Assembly (NCBI RefSeq): GCF_014636095.1 | Contig: NZ_BMDV01000007.1 | Span: 1 to 64,000, forward strand | DNA length: 64,000 nucleotides | Source: Acinetobacter modestus | GTDB lineage: Bacteria; Pseudomonadota; Gammaproteobacteria; Pseudomonadales; Moraxellaceae | Reading direction: 5' to 3' | Shown here: positions 9,234 to 18,909 of the stretch, piece after piece | How the letters are laid out: every line of letters begins with the position of its first letter | Position numbering within the stretch: position 1 is the stretch's first letter | Made by a program: the position numbers and the translations under genes | Notes under the pieces: model-generated | Database searches by the model: none | Told to the model about the DNA's origin: nothing | Seen by the model: the letters and a program-made list of their open reading frames with translations, nothing else

Positions 9234-10013
9234 TTACTGACTTGAATCTGAAAGTGGAGATACATTCCATTTATCAAGAAGCTCCCATATCTTAGCTTCT
9301 ATTTTTTTCCAATTTTTTAATTCACTTCGGTCAAACACCCAATAAACTTTTACCCCAGCATAAATATGCTCCCATGAATTAACTACAATTTTATTCTTAT
9401 CTTCAAAATTGAATGAAAGTCCTGATATCAACTTATTATTAGATTCACCAAAACACCAAAGGTTTTTATCTTCTATCGAGTAACAGGACAAGCCATACTC
9501 CTCAGAAATATTCTTTTCAAAGTCTCCTTTTTTACTTTCCAAAAACTTCTTATATGTCTCTTTGGTTGTGTAATTTATTTTACTTTCATTCTCAACAAAA
9601 ACCTTAACTTGACTAATATCATCTAATGGTTGATTAGAGTAAAAAGATTTATCAGTTGCCTTAACAGTTGAACCATTCAGCATCAAGTTAAATTCAAGCT
9701 GATTAATTGCATATGGTGGGGGTAACATAGTTGCTTCTTCATGACTAATAGGCGGAAATGTCTCGGGTACATAATCTATTGGAAACTGTCCCAAATAATG
9801 TTCATGTTCTGGTCGATAAAATTCTGCTTCACATCTTTTACAATGTGTATCTGGAATGTGAATACGCCTTGGTCCTAACTTAGCCTTAACAACCAAATGA
9901 TCATTTTGCTTCCATGTCACGATATCTCCCTCTTGGAGAATCTCGGGCTTATCTCGCTGAAAACATCCAGTGAGAAAAACCAAACATAAAGAGACTACTA
10001 TATTTTTCTGCAT
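9234..10013 (-). CDS. Hypothetical lipoprotein with a CxxC/His cluster
   Basis: A 259-residue protein that I do not recognise. It starts with a type II signal peptide: MQKN, a hydrophobic stretch, then the lipobox LTGC (Cys17), so it should be a lipidated envelope protein. After residue 50 comes DTHCKRCEAEFYRPEHEHYL, a CxxC followed by clustered histidines that could bind metal. The rest is Lys/Glu/Asn-rich with several aromatic pairs near the C terminus (KVYWVFDRSELKNWKKIE). The DNA is visibly more A+T-rich than its neighbours, and the gene has no operon partner. It may be acquired. An immunity or surface function is possible but not supported. Confidence 0.72.
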   Translation of the reverse strand: MQKNIVVSLCLVFLTGCFQRDKPEILQEGDIVTWKQNDHLVVKAKLGPRRIHIPDTHCKRCEAEFYRPEHEHYLGQFPIDYVPETFPPISHEEATMLPPPYAINQLEFNLMLNGSTVKATDKSFYSNQPLDDISQVKVFVENESKINYTTKETYKKFLESKKGDFEKNISEEYGLSCYSIEDKNLWCFGESNNKLISGLSFNFEDKNKIVVNSWEHIYAGVKVYWVFDRSELKNWKKIEAKIWELLDKWNVSPLSDSSQ

Positions 10014-10135
10014 TATTTCTCTCTTTAATGGATTTTATTTTTTTAAGTCTGGATCAGTTTAGTTTCTCTAAAATTAACATAATACGCTTTATACGGAATG
10101 TTTGAGATTTTGTATTTCGTATCAATATCTCATTC

Positions 10136-10173
10136 AAAACCGTTCTATAGTTTATAGCACTAGAACGGTTTTT
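10136..10173. terminator. Hairpin in the lipoprotein upstream region
   Basis: AAAACCGTTCTA (10136-10147) pairs with TAGAACGGTTTT (10161-10172) and is followed by a short T run. It lies in the 295-nt gap between the lipoprotein start and the TetR gene, so it could end leftward read-through from the TetR gene or act in either direction. Confidence 0.65.
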
Positions 10174-10239
10174 CTATGATGGCTTATGCCCCATAATTTT
10201 GTTTAGGTTAACTTAATAATTTTCTCACTTATTTAACAA

Positions 10240-10266
10240 AAAAAGCGACTCACAAAGTCGCTTTTT
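10240..10266 (-). terminator. Terminator of the RutR-like TetR gene
   Basis: AAAAAGCGACT, a 5-nt loop and AGTCGCTTTTT make an 11-bp stem with a T tract on the minus strand, about 43 nt past the stop codon of the leftward regulator. Confidence 0.82.
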
Positions 10267-10308
10267 AGTGTATTTCAATCGCTAAAATTCAGGCTTTCAG
10301 AAGAAAAT

Positions 10309-10920
10309 TTAACGTGGTAATACGCCGTACAACATCATATGCACAGTGTGCTCAACCGTACGTTGAAACATGCTACGGTTACGCAAAGTTTTGCCTGTGA
10401 CCATTTCCATTTGCGTCGAAAAATCAGCGTAATTCTGGGTAATTGCCCAAATATTGATAATCAACAATTCAGGGTCAATCTCTGCCGACAATTTACCGTG
10501 CTCTTGCCAAGTTTGAATCACCTTGGTTTTACGCTTAAACAGTTTTTTTAATGGCCCTTTTAAGATCGGTAAAATATGCGGCGCACCTTGAATAATTTCG
10601 AGGGCAAATAAACGAGAAGCTTTTGGCTGATCACGTGAGCTTTCAATTTTCTGAATTAAATAGTGAGTCAGAGCTTCAGTTGGCTCAAGTTCTGATTCTA
10701 AGATTTGTAAAGGAGCGAGCCATTTTTGCAGTACGGTTGTCAGTACTTCAACATAAAGAGACTCTTTATTTTCATAATAATAGAAAATATTAGATTTATG
10801 CATATTTGCGAGCTGGGCAATCTCATCCAGACTAGCACCACTGAATCCATAGACGGAAAAAACATCGAGGGCAGCATTCAGCAGTTGATTGCGCTTTTGT
10901 GTACTTTTTTTCTGTTCCAT
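10309..10920 (-). CDS. TetR-family regulator, RutR-like
   Basis: About 203 residues from the ATG at 10920 (MEQKKSTQKRNQ); in-frame starts up to 23 codons earlier are possible. The N-terminal helix-turn-helix is DVFSVYGFSGASLDEIAQLA then MHKSNIFYYYENKESLY. The C-terminal domain (LFALEIIQGAPHIL, then KTKVIQTWQEHGKL) resembles the RutR/YcdC ligand-binding domain, whose E. coli member responds to pyrimidines. No rut (pyrimidine degradation) genes are adjacent, so that ligand should not be assumed. It lies upstream of, and on the same strand as, nothing obvious: the ssu genes to its right run leftward towards it but are separated by about 170 nt. Confidence 0.8.
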   Translation of the reverse strand: MEQKKSTQKRNQLLNAALDVFSVYGFSGASLDEIAQLANMHKSNIFYYYENKESLYVEVLTTVLQKWLAPLQILESELEPTEALTHYLIQKIESSRDQPKASRLFALEIIQGAPHILPILKGPLKKLFKRKTKVIQTWQEHGKLSAEIDPELLIINIWAITQNYADFSTQMEMVTGKTLRNRSMFQRTVEHTVHMMLYGVLPR

Positions 10921-11162
10921 CTGCGAGCTTGATTCAAAAAATGTCATTGACATTGTAAGATAAATTGTCCGATTTGTGCACAATAACACAGTTTTTTTGT
11001 CGAAAAATACGCAGTTCTAAGATGAATTGAAGCGATCTAATTGATAATACTTGAAATCTAAAAAATGAATTACATATTTTGTAAACAATTCAGTGTTAAA
11101 TGCTGATCAATAAGCTCACTTTTTGATGCATATCCAGTGGGTTTTATGATCATAGTGCGGTT

Positions 11163-11969
11163 TTAAGTTGCTAAAACCGCATCTAACACTTGTTGTTCCA
11201 ACTGCGCAAATGCAATAGTTTTCTTACGTGGTCGTGGTAAATTCACTTGAAATTGATGTGCAATATGTCCTTGATCTAGCAAAATAATTCTATCTGCCAA
11301 TTGTATCGCTTCACTCACATCGTGTGTGACCAAAATTGCAGTAAAACCTTGTTCTTTCCAAAGGCGTTCAATCAGGCTTTGCATTTCTAAACGCGTTAGA
11401 GCATCTAGCGCACCTAAGGGTTCATCCAGTAATAAAATACGTGGTGCATGAGAAAGTGCTCTGGCTAATGCTGCACGTTGACGTTGACCTCCAGAGAGTT
11501 GAGTTGGCCACTGTGTGGATTTGTCTTTTAAGCCTACTTTTTCTAATAAATTTTCAGCAAGTAGGTGTTGATCTTTTGGTAAACCTAATTGCACGTTGTG
11601 TAAAATATTTTTCCACGGAAGTAAGCGTGGATCTTGAAACATAACGCGAATATCATCGTTTGTGATGCCTTCACGAAAGTTTCTTTCGGATTGAAATTTA
11701 ATCTCGCCATAGCTGGGTTTTTCAAGTTGGGCGATTAAGCGGAGTAGGGTACTTTTACCACAACCACTGCGACCTACTATTGCGACAAATTCACCTGCTT
11801 GAATATTTAAGTCTAAGTCCTCAAGCACTTTGACTTCGCCATAAAACTTATACAGTTGTTCAATCAGAATATTTGCACCATTGCTATTGTTTGCAGTATT
11901 CGATGCTTCAGATTCACCAAGGGGTTGAATCAAGGGATTTTCATAGAAATTTAAATTTAGATTGCTCAT
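11163..11969 (-). CDS. ssuB: Aliphatic sulfonate ABC transporter, ATP-binding protein
   Basis: About 268 residues from the ATG at 11969, chosen because an AAAAAGG Shine-Dalgarno lies 9 nt upstream. The protein has Walker [10 protein letters not shown], a Q-loop ([11 protein letters not shown]), the ABC signature LSGGQRQR, Walker [13 protein letters not shown] and an H-loop, [20 protein letters not shown] is typical of the SsuB/TauB nitrate-sulfonate-taurine subfamily. It energises uptake of organosulfonates through SsuC. An N-terminal tail of about 25 residues rich in Asn/Ser precedes the domain. It is the last gene of the leftward ssu cluster, 13 nt after ssuC. Confidence 0.9.
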   Translation of the reverse strand: MSNLNLNFYENPLIQPLGESEASNTANNSNGANILIEQLYKFYGEVKVLEDLDLNIQAGEFVAIVGRSGCGKSTLLRLIAQLEKPSYGEIKFQSERNFREGITNDDIRVMFQDPRLLPWKNILHNVQLGLPKDQHLLAENLLEKVGLKDKSTQWPTQLSGGQRQRAALARALSHAPRILLLDEPLGALDALTRLEMQSLIERLWKEQGFTAILVTHDVSEAIQLADRIILLDQGHIAHQFQVNLPRPRKKTIAFAQLEQQVLDAVLAT

Positions 11970-11982
11970 ATAGTTGACCTTT

Positions 11983-12786
11983 TTATTTTTGATAGCCTGC
12001 ATGCCAACGTAATAAATATCGCTCTAGCGCTCGCGCCAACACATCTGCTAATTTTCCAAGTATGGCGTAAAGTAAAATACCGACCAAAACGATATCGGTC
12101 TGCAAGAACTCACGTGCATTCATGGTCATATAGCCGATCCCTGCTTGAGCGGAAATTGTTTCTGCCACGATAAGCAGTACCCAAACCAAACCTAAAGCAA
12201 AGCGAAGTCCCACTAAAATAGAAGGCATTGCGCTGGGTAGAATGATCTCTTTATACAATTGCCAGCGATTGAGTCCGTAACTTTTACCCATTTCAATCAA
12301 CTGAGGGTCTACTGAGCGAATGCCATGATAGGTATTGATGTAGATTGGAAAAAATACACCTACCGCGACTAAAAAGAGTTTGGCTGTTTCATCAATACCG
12401 AACCACAAAATTACCAGCGGAATGAGTGCCAGCGCAGGGATATTACGGATCATTTGCAATGTAGTATCAAGTAAGGTCGATGCAATGCGTGATGAACCAT
12501 TAAGTAGTCCTAAAAGCAGTCCGAGACCACCACCGACTAACAAACCAAGCAGAGCACGGCCTGCGCTGACTTTGACATGGTGCCAAAGTTCACCGCTGAT
12601 CAGTAAGTGCCAAAAAGCACTCACTACAGCAGTTGGAGCAGGTAATACACGGCTTTGTAATAGACCTGAGCTTGAAGCAGCTTGCCAAATTAGCAGCAAC
12701 AAAATTGGAAACAACCAAGGCAGGAGACCTTTGCCTAATTTTTGTGTTCCACGTGAAACATTATTTAGAAATGGCGTTGCACTCAT
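11983..12786 (-). CDS. ssuC: Aliphatic sulfonate ABC transporter, permease
   Basis: A 267-residue inner-membrane permease with about six transmembrane segments, beginning with [15 protein letters not shown]. The EAA-type coupling loop is seen in [31 protein letters not shown] sequence around residue 165. It pairs with SsuB and receives substrate from SsuA. Start and ssuD stop share ATGA (4-nt overlap), indicating tight coupling. Codons for the N-terminal NNVSRGTQ region contain a 16-bp parS match, which is unusual for coding DNA. Confidence 0.92.
   Translation of the reverse strand: MSATPFLNNVSRGTQKLGKGLLPWLFPILLLLIWQAASSSGLLQSRVLPAPTAVVSAFWHLLISGELWHHVKVSAGRALLGLLVGGGLGLLLGLLNGSSRIASTLLDTTLQMIRNIPALALIPLVILWFGIDETAKLFLVAVGVFFPIYINTYHGIRSVDPQLIEMGKSYGLNRWQLYKEIILPSAMPSILVGLRFALGLVWVLLIVAETISAQAGIGYMTMNAREFLQTDIVLVGILLYAILGKLADVLARALERYLLRWHAGYQK
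12745..12760. promoter_or_regulatory. parS: parS site inside ssuC
   Basis: TGTTCCACGTGAAACA fits the near-universal ParB-binding consensus TGTTNCACGTGAAACA at every specified base. It lies in the 5' coding part of ssuC. ParB nucleates on parS to load SMC and segregate chromosome origins; such sites cluster near oriC. A second match is at 58028-58043. Binding is inferred, not shown. Confidence 0.82.
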
Positions 12787-13958
12787 GCCTCCTCCTTAAC
12801 CAAGCCTTTCTGTGTTTTGACCTCAGGCACATAGTTATTGGCAATGATTTCACCAAAAGGACCTGTGAGATGTGGCTGTGCCAATTTCTCACGAGTTTTG
12901 AGTGGCAGAAGTGGAAATACTAATTCAGCAAAGCGGATCGATTCTTCCAAATGTGGATAGCCAGAGAAAATAAAGGTATCAATTCCCAAGTCAGCATATT
13001 CTTGAATACGAGCAGCAACGGTTTCTGGATCGCCGACTAAAGCTGTACCTGCACCACCACGAACTAAACCGATACCTGCCCATAAGTTTGGTGAGACTTC
13101 TAATTGATCTTTACGTCCGCCGTGCAAAGCTGCCATACGTTGCTGTCCGACAGAGTCCATTTGTGCAAATTTTTTCTGCGCTGCTGCAATAGTCTCATCA
13201 TCTAAATATTGAATGAGTTCATCGGCGGCAGCCCAAGCTTGTTCACTGGTTTCACGAACAATCACGTGCAATCGGATACCATAATTTAGAGTACGTCCTT
13301 TGGCTGCTGCTTGAGCACGTAAATGATTAATTTTTTCTTCCACCGCAGCAGGTGGTTCACCCCAAGTTAAATAAGTATCAACCTGTTCAGCGGCGAGTTC
13401 AGTTGCTTCTGTTGATGATCCACCAAACCATAAGGGAGGATAGGGTTTTTGCACAGGCGGATAAAGTAATTTTGCTTCATCTACACTGAGTCGTTTCCCA
13501 TGAAAAGTAAAAGATTCGCCTGTATGGGAACGAGTCAGAATCTCACGCCAAATTTTGACATATTCAGAGGCAGTCTGATAACGAGTGCTGTGATCTTCAT
13601 ATAGACCATCGCCCTTGAGTTCCTGTTCATCACCACCTGTTACAAGATTGAGTAAAATACGACCATTGGATAGGCGATCAAAGGTAGCAGCCATGCGCGC
13701 CGCCAATGCCGGTGTTGTAATTCCGGGACGTAGCGCCACCAAAAACTTTAATTGTTTGGTTGCATCAATGAGGCTGGCTGCTGTAATCCATGGATCTTCA
13801 CAAGAACGACCTGTTGGAATCAATACGCCAGCATAACCAAGATTGTCAACAGCAACGGCGATTTGTTTCATATAAGCATGATCGACCTGACGTGCGCCCT
13901 TGCTGGTGCCTAAGTAACGGCTGTCACCATGAGTGGGGATGAACCAGAAAATATTCAT
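12783..13958 (-). CDS. ssuD: FMNH2-dependent alkanesulfonate monooxygenase
   Basis: About 391 residues from the ATG at 13958, which has an AAGGAA Shine-Dalgarno; [17 protein letters not shown] is the usual SsuD start. It is a luciferase-like flavin monooxygenase that cleaves the C-S bond of C1-C10 alkanesulfonates, releasing sulfite and an aldehyde. [35 protein letters not shown] and LVGDPETVA are all typical. It needs reduced FMN from a reductase such as SsuE; none is in this cluster. It lies between ssuA and ssuC, with 141 nt after ssuA. Confidence 0.95.
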   Translation of the reverse strand: MNIFWFIPTHGDSRYLGTSKGARQVDHAYMKQIAVAVDNLGYAGVLIPTGRSCEDPWITAASLIDATKQLKFLVALRPGITTPALAARMAATFDRLSNGRILLNLVTGGDEQELKGDGLYEDHSTRYQTASEYVKIWREILTRSHTGESFTFHGKRLSVDEAKLLYPPVQKPYPPLWFGGSSTEATELAAEQVDTYLTWGEPPAAVEEKINHLRAQAAAKGRTLNYGIRLHVIVRETSEQAWAAADELIQYLDDETIAAAQKKFAQMDSVGQQRMAALHGGRKDQLEVSPNLWAGIGLVRGGAGTALVGDPETVAARIQEYADLGIDTFIFSGYPHLEESIRFAELVFPLLPLKTREKLAQPHLTGPFGEIIANNYVPEVKTQKGLVKEEA

Positions 13959-14099
13959 GTCGATATTCCTTATGAAGAATGAGATCATGTGAATGAGACA
14001 GATTGCATCGTGTTTTAGATTGCAATCTGCATGGGGGATAAAGCACTTTGATTGATCACAATCAAAACCGATGAGAAATTAGCTAAAGTAGACTCTCAA

Positions 14100-15092
14100 T
14101 TATTGAACTTGGTTTTTTAATACAGCATCTGCAATGACCAATTGCTTTGGAATTAATTTCTGAGCAAAAAAGGCATCAGCTACGTACTGCTGTTCTTTTG
14201 CAACTTTTTCAGAAATTGGCTGAACGCCAAAACCCATACGAGAAATTGAAGTTTTTAAAACATCGAGTTCAAGTGCGGTTGGTTTTTCGAGTAATTTTGC
14301 AGCATCATCAGGATGGGTCTTTACCCAATCTGTGGTTTGATTCAATGTTGTCACCAGTGTTTTTAGAACTTCGGGATGTCCTTCCGCAAACTTACGATCA
14401 GCTAAATAGAATTGATGATTGCTGACCAAATGCTCGCCGTTTGCGATCACACGGGCATGGATTTGATGCTCTGCTGCTGCGAAGAATGGGTCCCATATCA
14501 CCCAAGCATCGACTGCGCCTTTTTCAAATGCTGCGCGAGCATCTGATGGTGGTAAATAAACAGGCTGAATATCATTTAAAGTTAAATTATTGGCTTCTAG
14601 TAATTTCAATAAAAGATAATGAACGTTTGAGCCTTTGTTCAATGCAATACGTTTACCTTTCAGGTCTTGTACAGATTGTATAGGTGAATCTTTTTGAACG
14701 ATTAAGGCTTCTGCAGTAGGTGCTGGTGGCTGATTTGCAACATAGACCAAGTTAGGATTTGCTGCTTGGGCAAAGATCGGAGGCGCTTCACCAGCCTCGC
14801 CAAATACGACACTACCTACATTTAAGCCTTCTAAAAGTTGAGGGCCGGCTGGAAATTCAACCCATTTTACATTGACGCCCTGAGCAGCAAGATTCTTTTC
14901 TAATTCACCTTTTGCTTTGACAATCGGCAAAATGCCATACTTTTGAAAGCCGATATTTAATGTGGTGGTTTCTTGTTTTGGTGTTGCTTGCTGCTCAGGT
15001 TTTTTTGCACAACCTGCAACGCCCATTAAGCCAGCAATAGTTGCTGCGATGATGGTTGAAGTTGCCCATGAGCGATTGATAAAAATAGCCAT
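14100..15092 (-). CDS. ssuA: Sulfonate ABC transporter, substrate-binding lipoprotein
   Basis: About 330 residues from the ATG at 15092 (MAIFINRSW), preceded by GGGGAG. A signal peptide ends in the lipobox GVAGC, so it should be a lipoprotein rather than a free periplasmic protein. The mature part is a NMT1/SsuA-type type II binding protein: LNIGFQKYGILPIVKAKGELEK, FPAGPQLLEGLNVGSVVFGEAGEAPP, LKGKRIALNKGSNVHYLL and VDAWVIWDPFF. It delivers aliphatic sulfonates to SsuC/SsuB and is the first gene of the cluster. Confidence 0.9.
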   Translation of the reverse strand: MAIFINRSWATSTIIAATIAGLMGVAGCAKKPEQQATPKQETTTLNIGFQKYGILPIVKAKGELEKNLAAQGVNVKWVEFPAGPQLLEGLNVGSVVFGEAGEAPPIFAQAANPNLVYVANQPPAPTAEALIVQKDSPIQSVQDLKGKRIALNKGSNVHYLLLKLLEANNLTLNDIQPVYLPPSDARAAFEKGAVDAWVIWDPFFAAAEHQIHARVIANGEHLVSNHQFYLADRKFAEGHPEVLKTLVTTLNQTTDWVKTHPDDAAKLLEKPTALELDVLKTSISRMGFGVQPISEKVAKEQQYVADAFFAQKLIPKQLVIADAVLKNQVQ

Positions 15093-15357
15093 GTTGATTG
15101 TGCTCCCCAGAAAATTACAAGATCTAAATAAGTTGAGCAATTAAGCTAAAACTTTTTTTAATGCATAAAAAATAAATAATTGGGCTTTGCTTATGATGAA
15201 AAGTGCAAAATAGAAAAATAGATAATGTTATTGAGAAGATGAATAAGCATTGAAATTTAATTAATACTTAAGTTTCTGTTTTATATTTATATTTTTAAAA
15301 ATTCAGTGCGCTTATTTTTCTAATGAGCTGAATAAAAATAGAAAAGAAAGAAGTCAA
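15093..15357. other. A+T-rich intergenic region upstream of ssuA
   Basis: About 265 nt before the argA terminator hold the presumed leftward ssu promoter. It is very A+T-rich and I see no convincing -35/-10 pair, riboswitch or open reading frame. Confidence 0.5.
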
Positions 15358-15388
15358 AAGATATCTTTATCAGAAATAAAGATATCTT
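15358..15388 (-). terminator. Terminator of argA
   Basis: AAGATATCTTTAT and ATAAAGATATCTT form a perfect 13-bp stem with a 5-nt loop just past the argA stop codon on the minus strand. Downstream minus-strand sequence is T-rich. The stem is A/T-rich, so efficiency is uncertain. Confidence 0.7.
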
Positions 15389-15402
15389 CAGGTCAAATAT
15401 AA

Positions 15403-16764
15403 TTAGAACAAAATTTTTTTGAAGACTAAGGAATTACGCTGATAATTGTACAGCGCTTGTCGAGCATTCGGTAAATCATCAACACTTGCTGGGCTGAAAC
15501 CCTGCTCTAAAAACCAATGTGCGGTACGGGTCGTGAGAACAAACAGTTGTTGAATACCTTGTTGTTTCGCTTTGGTTTCCAAAAATTGCAAAATTTGGCT
15601 ACCACGATTCGATTTACGATAACTCGAATCGACAGCGACACAGGCAATTTCAGCAGATTTAATTTCACCTGATTCAGCAGGAATAGGATAGAGCGCTGCA
15701 CAGGCTAAGATCATGCCATCTCGTTCAATTACCGCGAACTGTTCTATTTCACTTTCAAGACGTTCACGAGAACGATAGACTAAAATACCGTCCTGTTCGA
15801 GTGGACGTAATAAGTTGATTAAACCGCCGACATCATGAATATTGGCAATACGTACTTCTTCATAGTGAGCATCTGTGATTAAAGTGCCAATCCCGTCGCG
15901 TGTAAATAGTTCTTCAATCAAAGCACCATCATAAGTATATGAAATGAGGTGAACACGGTGCACCCCAGACAATGAAGCTTGTTGAGCTTGTTTGAGGTGT
16001 AAGGCGAATTCTGGATATTGTGTTTGGTATTGTTGAATATAAGGTTCAAGTTGATACGAGCTTAATTCACGTAATAATTGTTGTTGCTCATTCATTAATC
16101 CTTGTTTTTCACCCAAGAAAATCAATTTATCGGCTTGTAATGCAGTTGCTGTTTTGGTCGCGACTTCTTCCGCCAATAAGTTAAATACTTCTCCAGTGGT
16201 TGAATAACCTGTAGGTCCTAGTAACACAATATTGTGATTATTTAAGTGGCGTTGAATCGCATCGGTATCAATTGAACGGACTTCACCTGTGAGCTGAAAA
16301 TCAACCCCATCCCGAATGCCATAGGGTTTAGCCGTTACAAAGTTACCCGAAACCACATCAATGCGAGCACCATACATAGGTGAATTTGCTAAGCCCATTG
16401 ATAGAAGAGCTTCAATTTCTAAACGAATCGATCCAACTGCATTCATGACACTACGTAGTGATGCACGAGTTGTCACACGACGACTTTGATGAAAAGGCGT
16501 TTCAATTTGGCTTTCACGTAGATTTTGATTAATTTGTGGGCGTGCGCCATGCACCAAAATCAAACGAATCCCTAAAGAATGCAATAGGGCAATATCATGA
16601 ATAATATGCTGAAAGTTCTGGTGTAAGACGGCCTCACCGCCAAACATAAGCACAAAGGTTTTATCACGATGGGCATTAATATATGGTGCTGAGTGGCGAA
16701 ACCAATGCACATAATCTTGCGTTGTGCTATGTGAAGTTTCAGTCATTTGGTTCGCCATGTTCAT
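15403..16764 (-). CDS. argA: N-acetylglutamate synthase
   Basis: A 453-residue classical ArgA: an N-terminal amino-acid-kinase-like domain (LMFGGEAVLHQN, LILVHGARPQIN, GPTGYSTTGEVFNL) that carries arginine feedback control, and a C-terminal GNAT acetyltransferase domain (CVAVDSSYRKSNRGSQILQFLE, then TTRTAHWFLEQGF). It makes N-acetyl-L-glutamate from acetyl-CoA and glutamate as the first step of arginine synthesis. Start choice between the first and later Met codons in MNMANQM is open. It stands alone, with a terminator. Confidence 0.95.
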   Translation of the reverse strand: MNMANQMTETSHSTTQDYVHWFRHSAPYINAHRDKTFVLMFGGEAVLHQNFQHIIHDIALLHSLGIRLILVHGARPQINQNLRESQIETPFHQSRRVTTRASLRSVMNAVGSIRLEIEALLSMGLANSPMYGARIDVVSGNFVTAKPYGIRDGVDFQLTGEVRSIDTDAIQRHLNNHNIVLLGPTGYSTTGEVFNLLAEEVATKTATALQADKLIFLGEKQGLMNEQQQLLRELSSYQLEPYIQQYQTQYPEFALHLKQAQQASLSGVHRVHLISYTYDGALIEELFTRDGIGTLITDAHYEEVRIANIHDVGGLINLLRPLEQDGILVYRSRERLESEIEQFAVIERDGMILACAALYPIPAESGEIKSAEIACVAVDSSYRKSNRGSQILQFLETKAKQQGIQQLFVLTTRTAHWFLEQGFSPASVDDLPNARQALYNYQRNSLVFKKILF

Positions 16765-16869
16765 CTCAGATATACATCAATTTATCTGATTCTAACGAAA
16801 AAAATAAAAAGATAAATCTATTCCTAAAATAAGGCTTAAACTTTGTACAGTCATCGTCTGAGAATGTGT

Positions 16870-17253
16870 TTAGAACCCCATGATTCGGATAATACTATTA
16901 TCATCAGAGTTGACTAAAATAAAATCATTATTGATTTTATACCATTGCTCATTACGACCGGGACGTGGGAGATTATTATCTTTATAATCAACTTTGTAGC
17001 CGTTTCCGCGATAATGCTGTGGCATGACGTAACCTGCTTGCCAGCGATGTTGTTTTAAACGCTCAACACCACGTTCTTCACGCATACGACGTTCACGTAT
17101 ACGGTTTTCATCATCTGGACGGTCAAAGTTACGACCTTGCCAGCCACCACCGCGTGAGTCATCATCACCATCAAAATGTGGACCAGCGAAACTACCCATA
17201 CTACTCAATAGGGTTGTTGAACCTAAAACCAAGATAATGAAAATTTTTTTCAT
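16870..17253 (-). CDS. RcnB-family periplasmic protein
   Basis: A 127-residue secreted protein. A signal peptide (KKIFIILVLGSTTLLSSMGSFA) is followed by an Asp/Gly/Arg-rich low-complexity stretch and then the RcnB-type domain: LKQHRWQAGYVMPQHYRGNGYKVDYKD and ending NEQWYKINNDFILVNSDDNSIIRIM. RcnB in E. coli is a periplasmic protein needed for nickel/cobalt homeostasis, but many family members have no known role. No RcnA efflux gene is adjacent, so metal function is not implied. Confidence 0.85.
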   Translation of the reverse strand: MKKIFIILVLGSTTLLSSMGSFAGPHFDGDDDSRGGGWQGRNFDRPDDENRIRERRMREERGVERLKQHRWQAGYVMPQHYRGNGYKVDYKDNNLPRPGRNEQWYKINNDFILVNSDDNSIIRIMGF

Positions 17254-17432
17254 GATGCACCTTATGGACTTCGGATGTCTCTCATGTGAAAACTGTACCT
17301 TAAAAATGCAGAGAAACTGTGAAGATCAATTCATTATTCCATTAAAAAGATGGAGATCCTTAAGCAATTTCTCTAGAAAAGCATCATCGAAGCCCGTATT
17401 TAATAGTGTTTAAAGTTATTATATTCAATTAG

Positions 17433-18179
17433 TTAAGATTGAGCATCAATACTTTGCCCATTCATATCTAAACTATCATCACCCATCAGATAAAGATAAG
17501 CAGGCATAATACTATCCGGCGTTGGAAGAATTTTTGGATCTTCTTCTGGGTAAGCCTTCGCACGCATCGCTGTACGGGTACCGCCTGGATTAATGCAGTT
17601 AAAACGAATATTTGGATAGGTGTTTTCTGCTGCAAAGATCTTACTCATTGCTTCGGTTGCAACTTTAGAAACAGAGTACGCTCCCCACAAAGCACGAGCT
17701 TCACGACCTACACTCGAACTGGTAAATACCACCGAAGCATGCTCAGATTTTTCAAGCAATGGTAATAATGCTTGAGTTAATGCAAAAGGTGCACGTAAAT
17801 TTACGGCCATGACATCATCCCAAACATCAACAGGATAATCCGCTAATTCAACTCGATCACCGAGCATGCCCGCATTATGTAAAATTCCATCCAGACGACC
17901 AAATTGTTGCTCAAGTGTGTTGACCAATAATTCATAGTCGTGACTTGATGCAGTTGAAAGCTGTAACGGCAAGATTGCAGGCTGTGGTGCGCCTAAACCT
18001 TCAATTTCATCATAAATGACTTCAAGTTTATTCAGCGTACGTCCATGCAAAACCACAGTTGCACCATGAAGGGCATAACTAAGAGCAGCAGCTCGACCAA
18101 TTCCATCACCTGCGCCCGTGATGAGAATGATACGATCTTTGAGTAGATCTGGACGAGGTTGATATTCTGAATATTTCAT
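17433..18179 (-). CDS. yciK: YciK-family short-chain oxidoreductase
   Basis: A 248-residue SDR enzyme. The NAD(P) motif is ITGAGDGIGRAAA, followed by HNAGML (NAG motif), the catalytic serine in VVFTSSSVGREARALW, and YSVSK, the YxxxK pair. It follows mupP by 31 nt, and ubiG-mupP-yciK is a conserved pseudomonad/Acinetobacter arrangement. The substrate of YciK is not established. Confidence 0.9.
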   Translation of the reverse strand: MKYSEYQPRPDLLKDRIILITGAGDGIGRAAALSYALHGATVVLHGRTLNKLEVIYDEIEGLGAPQPAILPLQLSTASSHDYELLVNTLEQQFGRLDGILHNAGMLGDRVELADYPVDVWDDVMAVNLRAPFALTQALLPLLEKSEHASVVFTSSSVGREARALWGAYSVSKVATEAMSKIFAAENTYPNIRFNCINPGGTRTAMRAKAYPEEDPKILPTPDSIMPAYLYLMGDDSLDMNGQSIDAQS

Positions 18180-18210
18180 TGTTATGCCTCCTAGTTCTTA
18201 TGTTGAATGT

Positions 18211-18909
18211 TTAGCTCATCATACCCTGATTTTCTGATAAAGCAGAGATTTTCTGTTTGAGCAGTTGATGTAACTCAGTAACAGTTTGGATAATTGCATC
18301 TGCTTGCCAAGCGTTCAGATCATCACGAGATTCTATTGGTAAATACCCGTAAGCTGCCAAAATGGTATACATCTCTGCATTTCGACCTGCATCAATATCA
18401 CGTGGATGATCACCCACATAAATAATTTCTTCTGCGTCGATACCGAGATGTTGAGCGGCTAAATACATTGGTTCTGGATCGGGTTTGGTATGCGTGACAT
18501 CTTCAGGGCAAACCAAAACTGCACAGCGTTCAGTTAGATTTAATTCAGCCAATAATGATTCACTTAAACCACGTGGTTTATTGGTCACAATTCCCCAAGG
18601 AATCTGGTTTGCTTCAAGTTCTTCGAGCAGAGGATACATCCCAACAAATAAATCCGTATCCACCACAATATTGTCACCGTATACATCTAAAAAGCGCTGG
18701 CGATGGGCTAGAAAGATCGGATCGGTCACATCCAATTCTGGATACACTAATTTGACCATTGCCCGTGCGCCTTCAGAAACTTGAGTGCGAATGGTCGCTG
18801 CGTCAACAACTGGACGCTGTTCATCACGGCACATTTGTTGAATGATGCGAATAAAATCAGCAGCAGTGTCGATCAAAGTACCATCAAGATCAAATAAAAC
18901 GGCTTTCAT
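18211..18909 (-). CDS. mupP: N-acetylmuramic acid 6-phosphate phosphatase (HAD family)
   Basis: About 232 residues from the ATG at 18909, which overlaps the ubiG stop as [24 protein letters not shown] is the catalytic HAD motif I with both aspartates. Motif II/III and IV appear as VTNKPRG and IYVGDHPRDIDAGRNA. By sequence it could be called a phosphoglycolate phosphatase, but the ubiG-X-yciK context is that of Pseudomonas MupP, which acts in cell-wall recycling between AmgK/MurU steps. Notably ampD, another recycling gene, is also in this window. The MupP name rests on synteny. Confidence 0.85.
   Translation of the reverse strand: MKAVLFDLDGTLIDTAADFIRIIQQMCRDEQRPVVDAATIRTQVSEGARAMVKLVYPELDVTDPIFLAHRQRFLDVYGDNIVVDTDLFVGMYPLLEELEANQIPWGIVTNKPRGLSESLLAELNLTERCAVLVCPEDVTHTKPDPEPMYLAAQHLGIDAEEIIYVGDHPRDIDAGRNAEMYTILAAYGYLPIESRDDLNAWQADAIIQTVTELHQLLKQKISALSENQGMMS

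Noticed and set aside
10021..10308. Possible small RNA between two hairpins in the 10.1-10.3 kb gap
   Set aside because: Both hairpins are explained as terminators and no promoter could be recognised.
18541..18600. Palindrome AAACCACGTGGTTT near 18567, first considered as a parS
   Set aside because: The core is CACGTG but the flanks do not match TGTT...AACA; it lies in coding sequence of mupP and looks incidental.
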